Positions 15,876-24,338 of a stretch of 39,373 nucleotides of DNA are shown here, piece after piece (the stretch's first letter is position 1; each line of letters opens with the position of its first letter). The stretch covers positions 1 to 39,373 of the forward strand of contig JAEDFA010000009.1 in NCBI GenBank assembly GCA_016293005.1. Direction: 5' to 3'. Position numbers and translations under genes: made by a program. The notes under the pieces were generated by a model, which made no database searches, had not been told where the DNA came from, and worked only from the letters and a program-made list of their open reading frames with translations. The DNA comes from Treponema sp. (GTDB lineage: Bacteria > Spirochaetota > Spirochaetia > Treponematales > Treponemataceae).

Positions 15876-17900
15876 ATGGCACTAACTCTTGCAGAAAAAA
15901 TTCTTCAGGAACACATTATTCCACAGGCATGTTCAGAAACATCATTCACAAAAGGCAAACCTATCGAACGCGGAAAAGACATTGCCATTAAAATTGACCA
16001 GACTTTAACGCAGGATGCAACGGGAACAATGACATATCTTCAGTTTGAAACAATCGGTATTCCTCGCGTAAAAACTGAACTTTCCGTTTCTTATGTTGAC
16101 CATAATACTCTTCAAACAGATTTTAAAAATATGGACGATCACCGTTACCTTCAGTCAATAGCTGCAAAATACGGACTATACTTCAGCAGACCAGGAAACG
16201 GAATCTGTCATCAGGTTCACCTTGAATGTTTTGGAAAACCAGGAAAAACTCTTTTAGGTTCTGACAGCCACACTCCTACTAACGGCGGAATCGGAATGAT
16301 TGCAATCGGTGCCGGAGGTCTTGATGTTGCAGTTGCAATGGGCGGAGGCGCTTTTCATCTTGCAATGCCTAAAATATTCGGTGTAAAACTTACAGGAAAA
16401 TTAAAAAAAGGTGTCAGTGCAAAAGACATTATCCTTGAAGTTTTAAAAAAAGAAACCGTAAAAGGCGGAACTCTTGCAATATATGAATATTTTGGTGAAG
16501 GCGTAAAATCTCTTACAGTTCCACAGCGGGCAACAATAACAAACATGGGCGCAGAATTAGGTGCAACATGTTCTATATTCCCTTCTGACGAAAAAACAAA
16601 AAACTTCCTTGCTTCTATGGGTCGCGAAAACGACTGGACAGAATTAAAAGCAGATGAAGGATGCGTATACGACAAAATAATCGAAATAAACTTAGATGAA
16701 CTTTCACCTCTTGCAGCATGTCCTCACAATCCTGATGTAATAAATTCCGTAAAATCGCTTGCAGGACAAAAAATTACACAGGTTGTAATCGGTTCATGCA
16801 CAAACTCATCTCTTGACGATTTACAAAGTGTTGCTTCAATCGTTAAAGGAAAGCACATAGCGCCTAATGTAGAAGCCGGAATCGCACCAGGAAGCAGAAC
16901 AACAATTTTGATGGCAGCAAAATCTGGAATTCTTGAAACTTTATACGACGCAGGATTTAGAATTCTTGAAAGCGCATGCGGACCTTGTATCGGTCAGGGC
17001 TTTGCTCCAAATTCAGAAGGCGTTACTTTAAGAACCTTCAACAGAAACTTCAAAGGCCGCTCAGGAACACAAGATGCAAATGTTTATCTTGTAAGCCCGG
17101 AAACAGCAGCAGTTTCGGCAATTACGGGAGTTTTCACAGATCCTGAAAGTTATGAATACATAGATCCTTGTTTTATAAACGGAACAAAAATCTCCATGCT
17201 TGACGGAACAGACAATCGCCTTTCAAAAGAAGATGTACTTTCTTCAGCTTTGAACCGAGGAATGATGATTCCTCCATTATCTATCGAAGAATCAGAGAAA
17301 ATCGAAATTCTTCGCGGACCGAACATTAAACCATGTCCAAAATGCCGTGAATATTCGCCAAAACTTTCACTTCCTGTAAGATTAAAAACAAAAGACAATG
17401 TTTCAACAGATGATATTATGCCGGCAGGAGCAAAAGTTTTACCTCTTCGTTCAAATATTCCTGAAATCAGCAAATTTACACTTACGCGTCTCGATGAAAC
17501 TTTCTACGAAAGATCAGAAAAAGAAAATTTTGCTGACTGCATTATAGTTGGCGGAGAAAATTATGGTCAGGGCTCAAGCAGGGAACATGCCGCGTTAGGT
17601 CCTATGTACCTTGGCGTAAGGGCAATTTTAACAAAAAGTTTTGCAAGAATTCACAAAGCAAATCTCATAAACTATGGAATCATCCCAATGACTTTTGTAA
17701 ATCCATCTGATTACGATTTAATCAATCAGGGCGATGTGCTTGAAATTGTAAACCTTGACCAGGCATTAAACACAGGCTGTGATTTTGAAATAAAATCAGG
17801 TAATAAAACTATAAAAGCTGTAAATGACCTTGCAGAACGAAGCAGAAAAATCTTAAAACAAGGCGGACTTGCTTCCTACACAAGAAACGGCGGAAACTAA
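15876..17900 (+). CDS. Aconitate hydratase, compact bacterial type
   Basis: 674-residue [4Fe-4S] hydro-lyase interconverting citrate and isocitrate through cis-aconitate. The cluster ligands are Cys308 (GSCTNSS), Cys368 and Cys371 (CGPCIGQG). The substrate-binding loop GSDSHTPTNGGIGMIAIGAG lies near residue 130, and the C-terminal swivel domain has GGENYGQGSSREHAALGP near residue 560. It is shorter than AcnA/AcnB (about 850-900) and fits the compact aconitase subfamily; a homoaconitase-type activity is possible but less likely. ATG has AAAGGAG 8 nt upstream. It is monocistronic, ended by a strong terminator. No citrate synthase or isocitrate dehydrogenase lies nearby. Confidence 0.88.
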   Translation: MALTLAEKILQEHIIPQACSETSFTKGKPIERGKDIAIKIDQTLTQDATGTMTYLQFETIGIPRVKTELSVSYVDHNTLQTDFKNMDDHRYLQSIAAKYGLYFSRPGNGICHQVHLECFGKPGKTLLGSDSHTPTNGGIGMIAIGAGGLDVAVAMGGGAFHLAMPKIFGVKLTGKLKKGVSAKDIILEVLKKETVKGGTLAIYEYFGEGVKSLTVPQRATITNMGAELGATCSIFPSDEKTKNFLASMGRENDWTELKADEGCVYDKIIEINLDELSPLAACPHNPDVINSVKSLAGQKITQVVIGSCTNSSLDDLQSVASIVKGKHIAPNVEAGIAPGSRTTILMAAKSGILETLYDAGFRILESACGPCIGQGFAPNSEGVTLRTFNRNFKGRSGTQDANVYLVSPETAAVSAITGVFTDPESYEYIDPCFINGTKISMLDGTDNRLSKEDVLSSALNRGMMIPPLSIEESEKIEILRGPNIKPCPKCREYSPKLSLPVRLKTKDNVSTDDIMPAGAKVLPLRSNIPEISKFTLTRLDETFYERSEKENFADCIIVGGENYGQGSSREHAALGPMYLGVRAILTKSFARIHKANLINYGIIPMTFVNPSDYDLINQGDVLEIVNLDQALNTGCDFEIKSGNKTIKAVNDLAERSRKILKQGGLASYTRNGGN

Positions 17901-17933
17901 AACTTGTAAACTTAAATTAATTTAAAAAAAAAG

Positions 17934-17975
17934 AAAACCTCTAAAAAGTCAAAACGATTTTTTAGAGGTTTTTAA
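17934..17975 (+). terminator. Bidirectional terminator between aconitase and clpC
   Basis: AAAACCTCTAAAAA (17934-17947) pairs with TTTTTAGAGGTTTT (17959-17972) around an 11-nt loop; T-runs or A-runs flank both sides. It lies in the convergent gap and can serve both the plus-strand aconitase and the minus-strand clpC operon. Confidence 0.75.
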
Positions 17976-18003
17976 TTGCAATTTTTAATTTTCAAAATCA
18001 CTT

Positions 18004-20592
18004 CTAAAAATTTAAGTTTTTCGAGTTTTCCTCTACTGAATGAAAGACTTCTGTCTTATTTTCATCTGAACTTTCATCTTTAAAGTTCACACAAACATTT
18101 TCACCATTAAAATCTGCAAAAATAGTTTTAAAAGATGAAGATTCATTTTCTAAAATCAAGTTTGCAATTCTGTCTTCAAGTTCTTTTTGAATAAGCCTTC
18201 TTAACGGTCTTGCGCCAAGTGAAGGTTCATAGCCTTTTTCGGTAAGGAAAGCTTTTAAATTATCGCTGAAAACGATGCTTATATTCTTTTCAGAAAGTCT
18301 TTCTTTTAATTCGTCAAGCTGAAGAAGAACAATTTTTTCGATTTCGGTTTTTGAAAGCGGATTGAAAACAATAATATCATCAATTCTGTTTAAAAATTCA
18401 GGCGACATGATTTTTTTGAGTTCTTTTTTTGAAACAGATTCAAGTTCTTTTTTATCGAGAATGTTTCCCATATTCGAAGTAAAACCGGCAACACCTTCAT
18501 TCATAATATTTTTAGAACCGGCATTGCTTGTCATGATTATTATCGTATTTCTGAAATTTACCGTGTGCCCCAGATTATCCTGAAGTTCGCCTTCTTCAAG
18601 AAGCTGCAAAAGAAGATTAAAAATATCTGGATGCGCTTTTTCAATTTCATCTAAAAGAACAACTGAATACGGATTTTTTCTGATTTTTTCAGTTAAAATT
18701 CCGCCGTTTTCAAAACCTACATATCCAGGCGGAGAACCAACGAGACGCGAAGCATTATGTTTTTCCATGTAATCTGACATATCAATTCTTACAAGGTGGT
18801 CTTCGCTTCCAAAAAGAAATTTTGCAAGAGTTTTTGCAAGTTTTGTTTTTCCCACTCCAGTAGGCCCTAAAAATACAAAAGAACCGATTGGTCTGTTTTG
18901 AGAAGAAATGCCTACCCTGTTTCGCCTGACAGAACTTGCAAGTACGGAAACTGCTTCGCTTTGACCTACAACAGATTCAGAAAGAACTTTTTCAAGCGAT
19001 ATAAGTTTTTTTGTCTCTGAAGAATCAAGATTTTCAACAGGAATTCCAGTGTGCTTGTGAATTACAAATGAAACATCCTGTTCCGTAACATGCGGATATT
19101 TTGAAGGAGAAACTTCACTCCAAAAATTAACATATAATTCAAGCTTATGCCTTAATGAATTTACTTTGTCGCGGATAACGGCTGCTGTTTCATAATCCTG
19201 ATTTTTTACAAGAAGTTTTTTTTCATTATCAAGACGGCTTATTTCTTCTTCAAGTTCTTCAAGTTCTTTTGGATGCGTTTCTTCTTTTATTTTTCTAAGC
19301 GCGCCTGCTTCATCGAGTAAATCAATTGCCTTATCAGGAAGAAATTTTTCAGGAACATAACGCTTTGAAAGCTTTACGATAGACGGAATTACATTTTCTT
19401 CATAAAAAACATGATGAAATTTTTCGTATTGCCCTTTTATTCCATTTAAAATTGAAATGCACTCTTCATCGCTCGGTTCACTAACTTTCACAATCTGAAA
19501 CCTTCTTTCAAGTGCAGAATCTTTTTCGATGTAACGCATATATTCTTTTTGCGTAGTTGCACCAATCATCTGAATTTCTGAGCGGCCGAGCGCAGGCTTT
19601 AAAATATTTGCTGCATCCATCTGTCCTTCTGGAGCACCAGAACCGATAATTGAATGAAATTCATCGACAAATATTATCACATTTTTATTCTTTTTTACTT
19701 CATCGATAAGTTTTTTCATTCTTTCTTCAAAATCACCGCGATATTTTGTTCCGGCAACAAGAGCCGTTAAATCAAGCGAAAGAATTTTTTTGTTCATAAG
19801 ACTTCGAGGAACATTCCCGGTAGAAATCATTTTTGCAAGGCTTTCAATTATAGCAGTTTTTCCAACGCCAGGTTCTCCGATTAAGAGAGGATTATTTTTT
19901 ATTTTTCTTGAAAGAATTTGTATCACCTGCTCGATTATGTCATTTCTTTCAACAGTCGGCTCTAAAAGTCCCTCTTTTGAAAGTTTGGTAAGATCTTTTG
20001 TATATTGAGAAAAAATCGAATTTTCAATTGAAGAAGAATCGTTTTTATTTACGGAAGAAAAAGAATTTTTAGATGACGGATTTTTAAAAAAATCACCGAA
20101 AAGATAATCTGACAAAAGAGAAGTTTTTTCATCTAGAGAATTTTGCTTTTCTTTTGACAGAGGCTCAAGAGCTTTTACGGTTTCACGAACTTTTGAAAGG
20201 GAAATGCCTTCGCCTTGAAAAAATCTGTATGTTACACTGTCCGGCTCCCTTAAACAGCCTAAAAGAAGGTGCTCAGTGCCTATGAATTTTGAACCTAACG
20301 CCTCAGACTCAATTAAAGCAAGGTCAAAAACTTGTGAAAGCCGCCTTGAATTTGGAAGAACAATTTCAATGTCTTTCGGTTCTTTTATGACAAGAGAATC
20401 AGAAATTTCTTTTAAAAGATTTTCGATATTGATTGAAAGTTTTTCTAAAATAACATAGCCTTTTGAAAATTTATTTTCAATCATTGCAATCATCAAGTGT
20501 TCAGGTAAAAGTTCTTCGCTACCAAATCGTTTTCCAGTTTCCTGTGATATTACAAAAATTAAATGAGATGCATCGCCTGTAAAATTATTCAT
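18004..20592 (-). CDS. clpC: AAA+ unfoldase ClpC
   Basis: 862-residue Hsp100 unfoldase that feeds substrates to ClpP. Order: a double Clp N-domain (about 1-145), D1 with GEPGVGKT and VDEFHS, a short coiled M-domain with a UVR-like segment (LVKNQDYETAAVIRDKVNSL, ~residue 465), and D2 with GPTGVGKT and LLDEIEKAHPD. The M-domain length and UVR-like sequence separate ClpC from ClpA and ClpB. Both N-domain repeats keep the Glu (PEH and TEH) that in Bacillus ClpC bind phospho-arginine. The ClpP-docking loop reads AGF where VGF or IGF is usual. It is the third gene of mcsA-mcsB-clpC, 1 bp after mcsB. clpP is not in the window. Confidence 0.93.
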   Translation of the reverse strand: MNNFTGDASHLIFVISQETGKRFGSEELLPEHLMIAMIENKFSKGYVILEKLSINIENLLKEISDSLVIKEPKDIEIVLPNSRRLSQVFDLALIESEALGSKFIGTEHLLLGCLREPDSVTYRFFQGEGISLSKVRETVKALEPLSKEKQNSLDEKTSLLSDYLFGDFFKNPSSKNSFSSVNKNDSSSIENSIFSQYTKDLTKLSKEGLLEPTVERNDIIEQVIQILSRKIKNNPLLIGEPGVGKTAIIESLAKMISTGNVPRSLMNKKILSLDLTALVAGTKYRGDFEERMKKLIDEVKKNKNVIIFVDEFHSIIGSGAPEGQMDAANILKPALGRSEIQMIGATTQKEYMRYIEKDSALERRFQIVKVSEPSDEECISILNGIKGQYEKFHHVFYEENVIPSIVKLSKRYVPEKFLPDKAIDLLDEAGALRKIKEETHPKELEELEEEISRLDNEKKLLVKNQDYETAAVIRDKVNSLRHKLELYVNFWSEVSPSKYPHVTEQDVSFVIHKHTGIPVENLDSSETKKLISLEKVLSESVVGQSEAVSVLASSVRRNRVGISSQNRPIGSFVFLGPTGVGKTKLAKTLAKFLFGSEDHLVRIDMSDYMEKHNASRLVGSPPGYVGFENGGILTEKIRKNPYSVVLLDEIEKAHPDIFNLLLQLLEEGELQDNLGHTVNFRNTIIIMTSNAGSKNIMNEGVAGFTSNMGNILDKKELESVSKKELKKIMSPEFLNRIDDIIVFNPLSKTEIEKIVLLQLDELKERLSEKNISIVFSDNLKAFLTEKGYEPSLGARPLRRLIQKELEDRIANLILENESSSFKTIFADFNGENVCVNFKDESSDENKTEVFHSVEENSKNLNF

Positions 20593-20593
20593 A

Positions 20594-21709
20594 TTAAATT
20601 TCGTTTAACCTCAAAGATTTTGTTAAATTATGAACTAAAACAGCTCGAAATCTGTCGCGAACCATTTTAGGATTGTCTTTTATATCTTCTTCACAAAAAG
20701 TCAAATCCTTGTCTTTTGAAAGAAGTTCGATATGTCCATCCTGAATAAAATAAAGCAAGTTCTGAAGTTCATAAAACTGCATTCCACCTAAAAAATTTAA
20801 TTTCAACCCGAAGAGAAGATCAGAAACAATATTTGCTGCAAATTTAAGTGGCATAAAAATAGCTGCCTTTGAAAGCGCAAAAGCCTGCCTTACAGTATTC
20901 AAGCATACAGTTTTTTTATTATCGGATAAATCACACACATTCTTTCGTTCAAGGTTGATAATTTTTTTTGAAGCGCTTTCAAAATCTGCAAGCTGCTCGA
21001 TTTCTGAAGACTGAAATAGTGAATGAGTTGCAACTGTGCAGAAACTTCCTGAATTAAAATTAAAAAACGGATTTTTTTCTGACGGCTCTAGAATAACAAG
21101 ATTATGATTTTTTATAATATCATTTAATTCATTCTGCTTTTTATTAAAAACAATTGCCGGAATATGAAAGCGCGCAGAAAGCTTTAAACCAGTTCCAGTA
21201 TTGTAAAGAAAACTTGAAAGATAGCCGAATTCTTTTGAAAAAGCAAATTCCAAATTTTTCTGCAAAGCCTTGTCTAAACTAGAACAGTTTTCATAAAGCT
21301 CCTTGATTTTATAACCATTTGCAGAAGAAATTATATGAATATGGTCAATGCAATTTATTTCTGCATGAACTTTTAAAGAATCAGAAACAAACATTCCTGT
21401 TGAATTTAAGAAAATTGAATTATTTCTGATTTGAGGATATTTCATAAAACCGCGTTCGCAAATCGTTTTTAAATATTCAGGCTTATATAAAAAATAATTT
21501 AAATAATGAAATTTTTCATCGTACTCAAGATTTTTAAAAGCGTTTGAAAAAATGTCTGTCATTTTTTCAAGATCATTTTGAAAATATTTTACAGGAAAAG
21601 GAAACGAAGAAAGGTTTCTTGCAAGGCGCGCATAAGTTGAAAGAACAACATCATCATCTGGGGATTTTTTATAAAAATTAAACACTTTTTCAAGCATATT
21701 AAAATCCAT
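20594..21709 (-). CDS. mcsB: McsB-like protein, probable arginine pseudokinase
   Basis: 371 residues, collinear with McsB protein-arginine kinase (~363). Conserved anchors are LARNLSSFPFP near residue 30, NTGTGL near 170 and a McsB-like C-terminal domain. The active site is degraded: the first Arg of the phosphate-binding SSRIRLARN motif is Tyr26; the NEEDHIR catalytic loop is N-C-I-D-H-I-H (119-125), losing both Glu and the Arg; the active-site Cys of SCPTN is Phe167; and the RGxYGEGSE segment is unrecognisable. In contrast RDRFRA (351-356) keeps the RDxxRA motif that binds phospho-arginine allosterically in Bacillus-type McsB. I infer an adaptor or regulator, not a kinase. The frame is intact and tightly coupled to mcsA and clpC, so it is not a decaying pseudogene. 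Confidence 0.8.
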   Translation of the reverse strand: MDFNMLEKVFNFYKKSPDDDVVLSTYARLARNLSSFPFPVKYFQNDLEKMTDIFSNAFKNLEYDEKFHYLNYFLYKPEYLKTICERGFMKYPQIRNNSIFLNSTGMFVSDSLKVHAEINCIDHIHIISSANGYKIKELYENCSSLDKALQKNLEFAFSKEFGYLSSFLYNTGTGLKLSARFHIPAIVFNKKQNELNDIIKNHNLVILEPSEKNPFFNFNSGSFCTVATHSLFQSSEIEQLADFESASKKIINLERKNVCDLSDNKKTVCLNTVRQAFALSKAAIFMPLKFAANIVSDLLFGLKLNFLGGMQFYELQNLLYFIQDGHIELLSKDKDLTFCEEDIKDNPKMVRDRFRAVLVHNLTKSLRLNEI

Positions 21710-21710
21710 T

Positions 21711-22229
21711 TTAGTCGTTTTCCTTTTTTAATAAATTTTTATCAAGGTCATTTAAATAATCCCTGTATACTGCCGCCTTTTCATATTCCTCTTTTTGAAT
21801 TGACTCATTAAGTTTCTGTTCTATTTGCATTCTGTTTAAAAGAAAATCTTCCTGATTTTTTGAATTCTCAGGAGCGGTCCCGGAATATGCTGCATCATTC
21901 GCATTTTTTTGAATAAGAAGTTTTATTTCTTCCTTAAAGAACGAATAGCAGTTTGGACAGCCTAAAACAGAATTATTTTTTATTTCAAATAAACTTGTCG
22001 AACAAAGCGGGCAGATTTTTTTTGAATCTTCATCAGTCAAGCGCAATTTTTTTTCTACATCTAAAAAAAGTTTTTCAATTTTGCTTTTAAAATCAGGAGA
22101 TTTCTGTTGAGAATCAATTCCGTAGCGATGAGCGCAATCTTTGCAGATTCCGACTTTCTTCTTTTTAAAAACTGATTCGGCTTCGATAAAAATTTCCGCT
22201 TTGTTTTCACTGCACAATTGACAAATCAT
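21711..22229 (-). CDS. mcsA: McsA-type zinc-finger/UVR adaptor protein
   Basis: 172 residues, close to Bacillus McsA (185). Four CxxC pairs are present: CQLC at the N-terminus, CKDC near residue 29, CPLC near 73 and CPNC near 93, consistent with two zinc-binding folds. The C-terminus is a UVR motif (LNESIQKEEYEKAAVYRDYL, residues ~138-160). McsA activates McsB and interacts with the ClpC machinery in Firmicutes. All zinc ligands look intact although the partner McsB is degenerate. The start has GGAG about 7 nt upstream. First gene of the operon; no CtsR- or CIRCE-like operator was seen in front of it. Confidence 0.85.
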   Translation of the reverse strand: MICQLCSENKAEIFIEAESVFKKKKVGICKDCAHRYGIDSQQKSPDFKSKIEKLFLDVEKKLRLTDEDSKKICPLCSTSLFEIKNNSVLGCPNCYSFFKEEIKLLIQKNANDAAYSGTAPENSKNQEDFLLNRMQIEQKLNESIQKEEYEKAAVYRDYLNDLDKNLLKKEND

Positions 22230-22256
22230 ATTTTCTCCAAAACACGAAAACTCTAA

Positions 22257-22286
22257 AACTTTTTTAAGGCGTCTTAAAAAAAAGTT
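22257..22286 (-). repeat. Inverted repeat between lolC-like and mcsA
   Basis: AACTTTTTTAAG (22257-22268) pairs with CTTAAAAAAAAGTT (22273-22286) around GCGT, with two extra A in one arm. It lies downstream of the lolC-like stop and upstream of mcsA. It could be a weak terminator for the lol operon or part of the mcsA leader; the stem is too AT-rich to decide. Confidence 0.4.
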
Positions 22287-22329
22287 AAAATTTTAAAAGC
22301 AACCTTAAATTTTTTTAATATTTTAAACC

Positions 22330-23658
22330 TTAATTATTTGAAAAAATATTTAAAGGCTTTTCTTTTCCGGCTTTTAACGCAGGAATCAAAGAAACAATTA
22401 TCGATAATAATATCATAAATAAAGAACTTAGTAAAATTTCTTTAAACGGAATTTCTATAGGAATTTCAGTAAGATAAAATGCAGGATCTAAAAGATGAAC
22501 ATATTCATCCAAAACTTCTTTTCCCTGAATTTTATGGAAAAACCTGATTACAAAATTCAGGACTTTTTCAAAAAATGAAATTATTTCATTTAAATTGACA
22601 GAACACAGAAGCCCTAGAGGAAGTCCCGTAAAAAGACCTGCAACAGAACAGAAAAGGCCTGCAACTACAAAAGAAAACGAAACCGACTTTCCGCTTGCGC
22701 CAATGCTTTTTAAAATTGCAATTTCTTTACGCCGTTCCATTACAAGCATGACAAGAGCTGCAGAAATATTTATGGAAGCGACGAGAACTATTAAAATCAT
22801 CACAAAATAAAGCATAATTTTTGTGGACTGAAAATTCTCAAATTTTGACTGATTTAACACTTTCCATGAATAAACTACTGCATCAGAATATGAAAAAGAT
22901 GAACAATCGTTCTGAATTCTATTTAATTCAGGAGAAAATGCGTCTTCAGTTTTTAACATTACAGAATAAAGCGCGCTTTCGGGTGAAAAAAGAGAAAATC
23001 CACTTTCAAGCGGAATAAAAATCCAAAGAGAATCGATTTCATTATATCCGCTTGAAACAACCGCCTGAACTTTAAAATCAGAAACTTTTGGAATTAAATT
23101 TCCGTTTACATTTTTCTTAGTTGTGATGATTCTAAAATTGTCTCCCGGCTTTAAATTTAACTTTTCTGCAATTCCAGAACCGATTAACGCAGTTTTTTCG
23201 TTTATTGAAGAAAAGTCTAAAGATCCTTCTGAAAATTTTAAAAGCGAAGTGATTTTTTTATCAGCAAAAAATTTTTCAAATTCTACGGCACGAATCTGAC
23301 AGCCCGTCCTGAAATTTGAAGAAGAAGCAAGCGCTTCTAAACTGATTTCTTTTTTAACATCCGTGATTCCGTCTATGGCATAAAATTTATCTGCAAACTC
23401 AGTAAATTTTTCAAGAGAAGAAATTACGCGGCTTTTCCGCCTTATAAAAACATTTAAATGCGATGAGGAAACTTCTATAATTCGTTCTGTCATGCCGGAA
23501 ATCATGCTGTTTGTCATCGTCAAAACTATCACAAGCGGAATTATACTTAAAGCAATGCAGATAATTGAAGAAATTACGCTTTTTCGTGCCGTTGATTTTT
23601 TTTCGGTTTTCGGGAGAATTAAAGTTTTTGCAAATAAAAGAGAAGATTTTAAAGTCAT
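22330..23658 (-). CDS. LolC/LolE-type lipoprotein-releasing permease (second copy)
   Basis: 442-residue ABC permease of the MacB/FtsX fold: one transmembrane segment near residues 25-50, a large periplasmic domain (about 55-270), then three C-terminal segments. The start of the last region (SINISAALVMLVMERRKEIAILKSIGAS) is the coupling-helix signature of LolC/LolE permeases. With the neighbouring LolD-like ATPase and LolE-like permease it should form an ABC transporter releasing lipoproteins from the inner membrane for outer-membrane delivery. Its ATG overlaps the lolD stop by 4 bp (ATGA). It is the last gene of the operon. Which of the two permeases is LolC and which LolE cannot be told by eye. 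Confidence 0.85.
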   Translation of the reverse strand: MTLKSSLLFAKTLILPKTEKKSTARKSVISSIICIALSIIPLVIVLTMTNSMISGMTERIIEVSSSHLNVFIRRKSRVISSLEKFTEFADKFYAIDGITDVKKEISLEALASSSNFRTGCQIRAVEFEKFFADKKITSLLKFSEGSLDFSSINEKTALIGSGIAEKLNLKPGDNFRIITTKKNVNGNLIPKVSDFKVQAVVSSGYNEIDSLWIFIPLESGFSLFSPESALYSVMLKTEDAFSPELNRIQNDCSSFSYSDAVVYSWKVLNQSKFENFQSTKIMLYFVMILIVLVASINISAALVMLVMERRKEIAILKSIGASGKSVSFSFVVAGLFCSVAGLFTGLPLGLLCSVNLNEIISFFEKVLNFVIRFFHKIQGKEVLDEYVHLLDPAFYLTEIPIEIPFKEILLSSLFMILLSIIVSLIPALKAGKEKPLNIFSNN

Positions 23659-24338
23659 TTGCGTACAAGATTCCCCTGAATTATTTTATAAATTTCGCTT
23701 CCTTTTTCTGCAATTTTTTCATCGTGAGTGACTAAAATCAGTGTTTTTTCGTATTTGTCTGCCATTTCAAAAAGCAGATTTGAAATTAAAACTGCATTTT
23801 CAGGATCCAGGTTTCCCGTAGGCTCATCTGCGAGAATCAGACTTGGACTGTTTATAAGGGCACGTGCAACTGCAACTCTCTGTCTTTCACCACCTGAAAG
23901 TTCTGAAGGAAGATGATTCATCCTGTCTTTTAATCCCACATCGGCTAAAAGCTGTTCGGCTTTTTTTACGGCATTTTTTTTAGATTCCCCCTGCATATAG
24001 GCGCTCATATAAACATTTTCAAGTGCCGTAAAATCTTTTAAAAGGTAATGAAACTGAAAAACGAGGCCTATAAAACTTGCTCTGTATTTTGAACATTCAT
24101 CTTCTGAAAGATTTGTCACATCCCATGGACCTGCGGTAATTTTTCCTGAAGTTGCTTTATCTATTGAACCAATTATGTTTAAAAGAGTGCTTTTTCCACA
24201 GCCGCTTTCACCGACTATTACAGTCTTGCTTCCTTTGTTTACAGAAAAACTTAAATTTTTTAATACCGTCAAAGTCTCACTTTGTGAAACATAAGTTTTT
24301 TCAAGATTTTCAACAGTTAAAATTACATCAGATTTCAT
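23655..24338 (-). CDS. lolD: LolD-type ABC transporter ATP-binding protein
   Basis: 227-residue ATPase of the MacB/LolD class. Walker A is GESGCGKST near residue 40, the signature LSGGERQRVA near 143 and Walker B LILADEPTG near 163; the Q-loop (VFQFHYLL) and H-loop (LVTHD) are present. It powers lipoprotein release by the flanking permeases. ATG at 24338 is chosen over an in-frame GTG at 24350 because GTGAGG stands 6 nt upstream. It overlaps the upstream permease by 11 bp and the downstream permease by 4 bp. Confidence 0.9.
   Translation of the reverse strand: MKSDVILTVENLEKTYVSQSETLTVLKNLSFSVNKGSKTVIVGESGCGKSTLLNIIGSIDKATSGKITAGPWDVTNLSEDECSKYRASFIGLVFQFHYLLKDFTALENVYMSAYMQGESKKNAVKKAEQLLADVGLKDRMNHLPSELSGGERQRVAVARALINSPSLILADEPTGNLDPENAVLISNLLFEMADKYEKTLILVTHDEKIAEKGSEIYKIIQGNLVRK

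Noticed and set aside
20594..21709. mcsB-like gene as a decaying pseudogene
   Set aside because: The frame is full length, without stops or frameshift, tightly spaced between mcsA and clpC, and selectively keeps RDxxRA.
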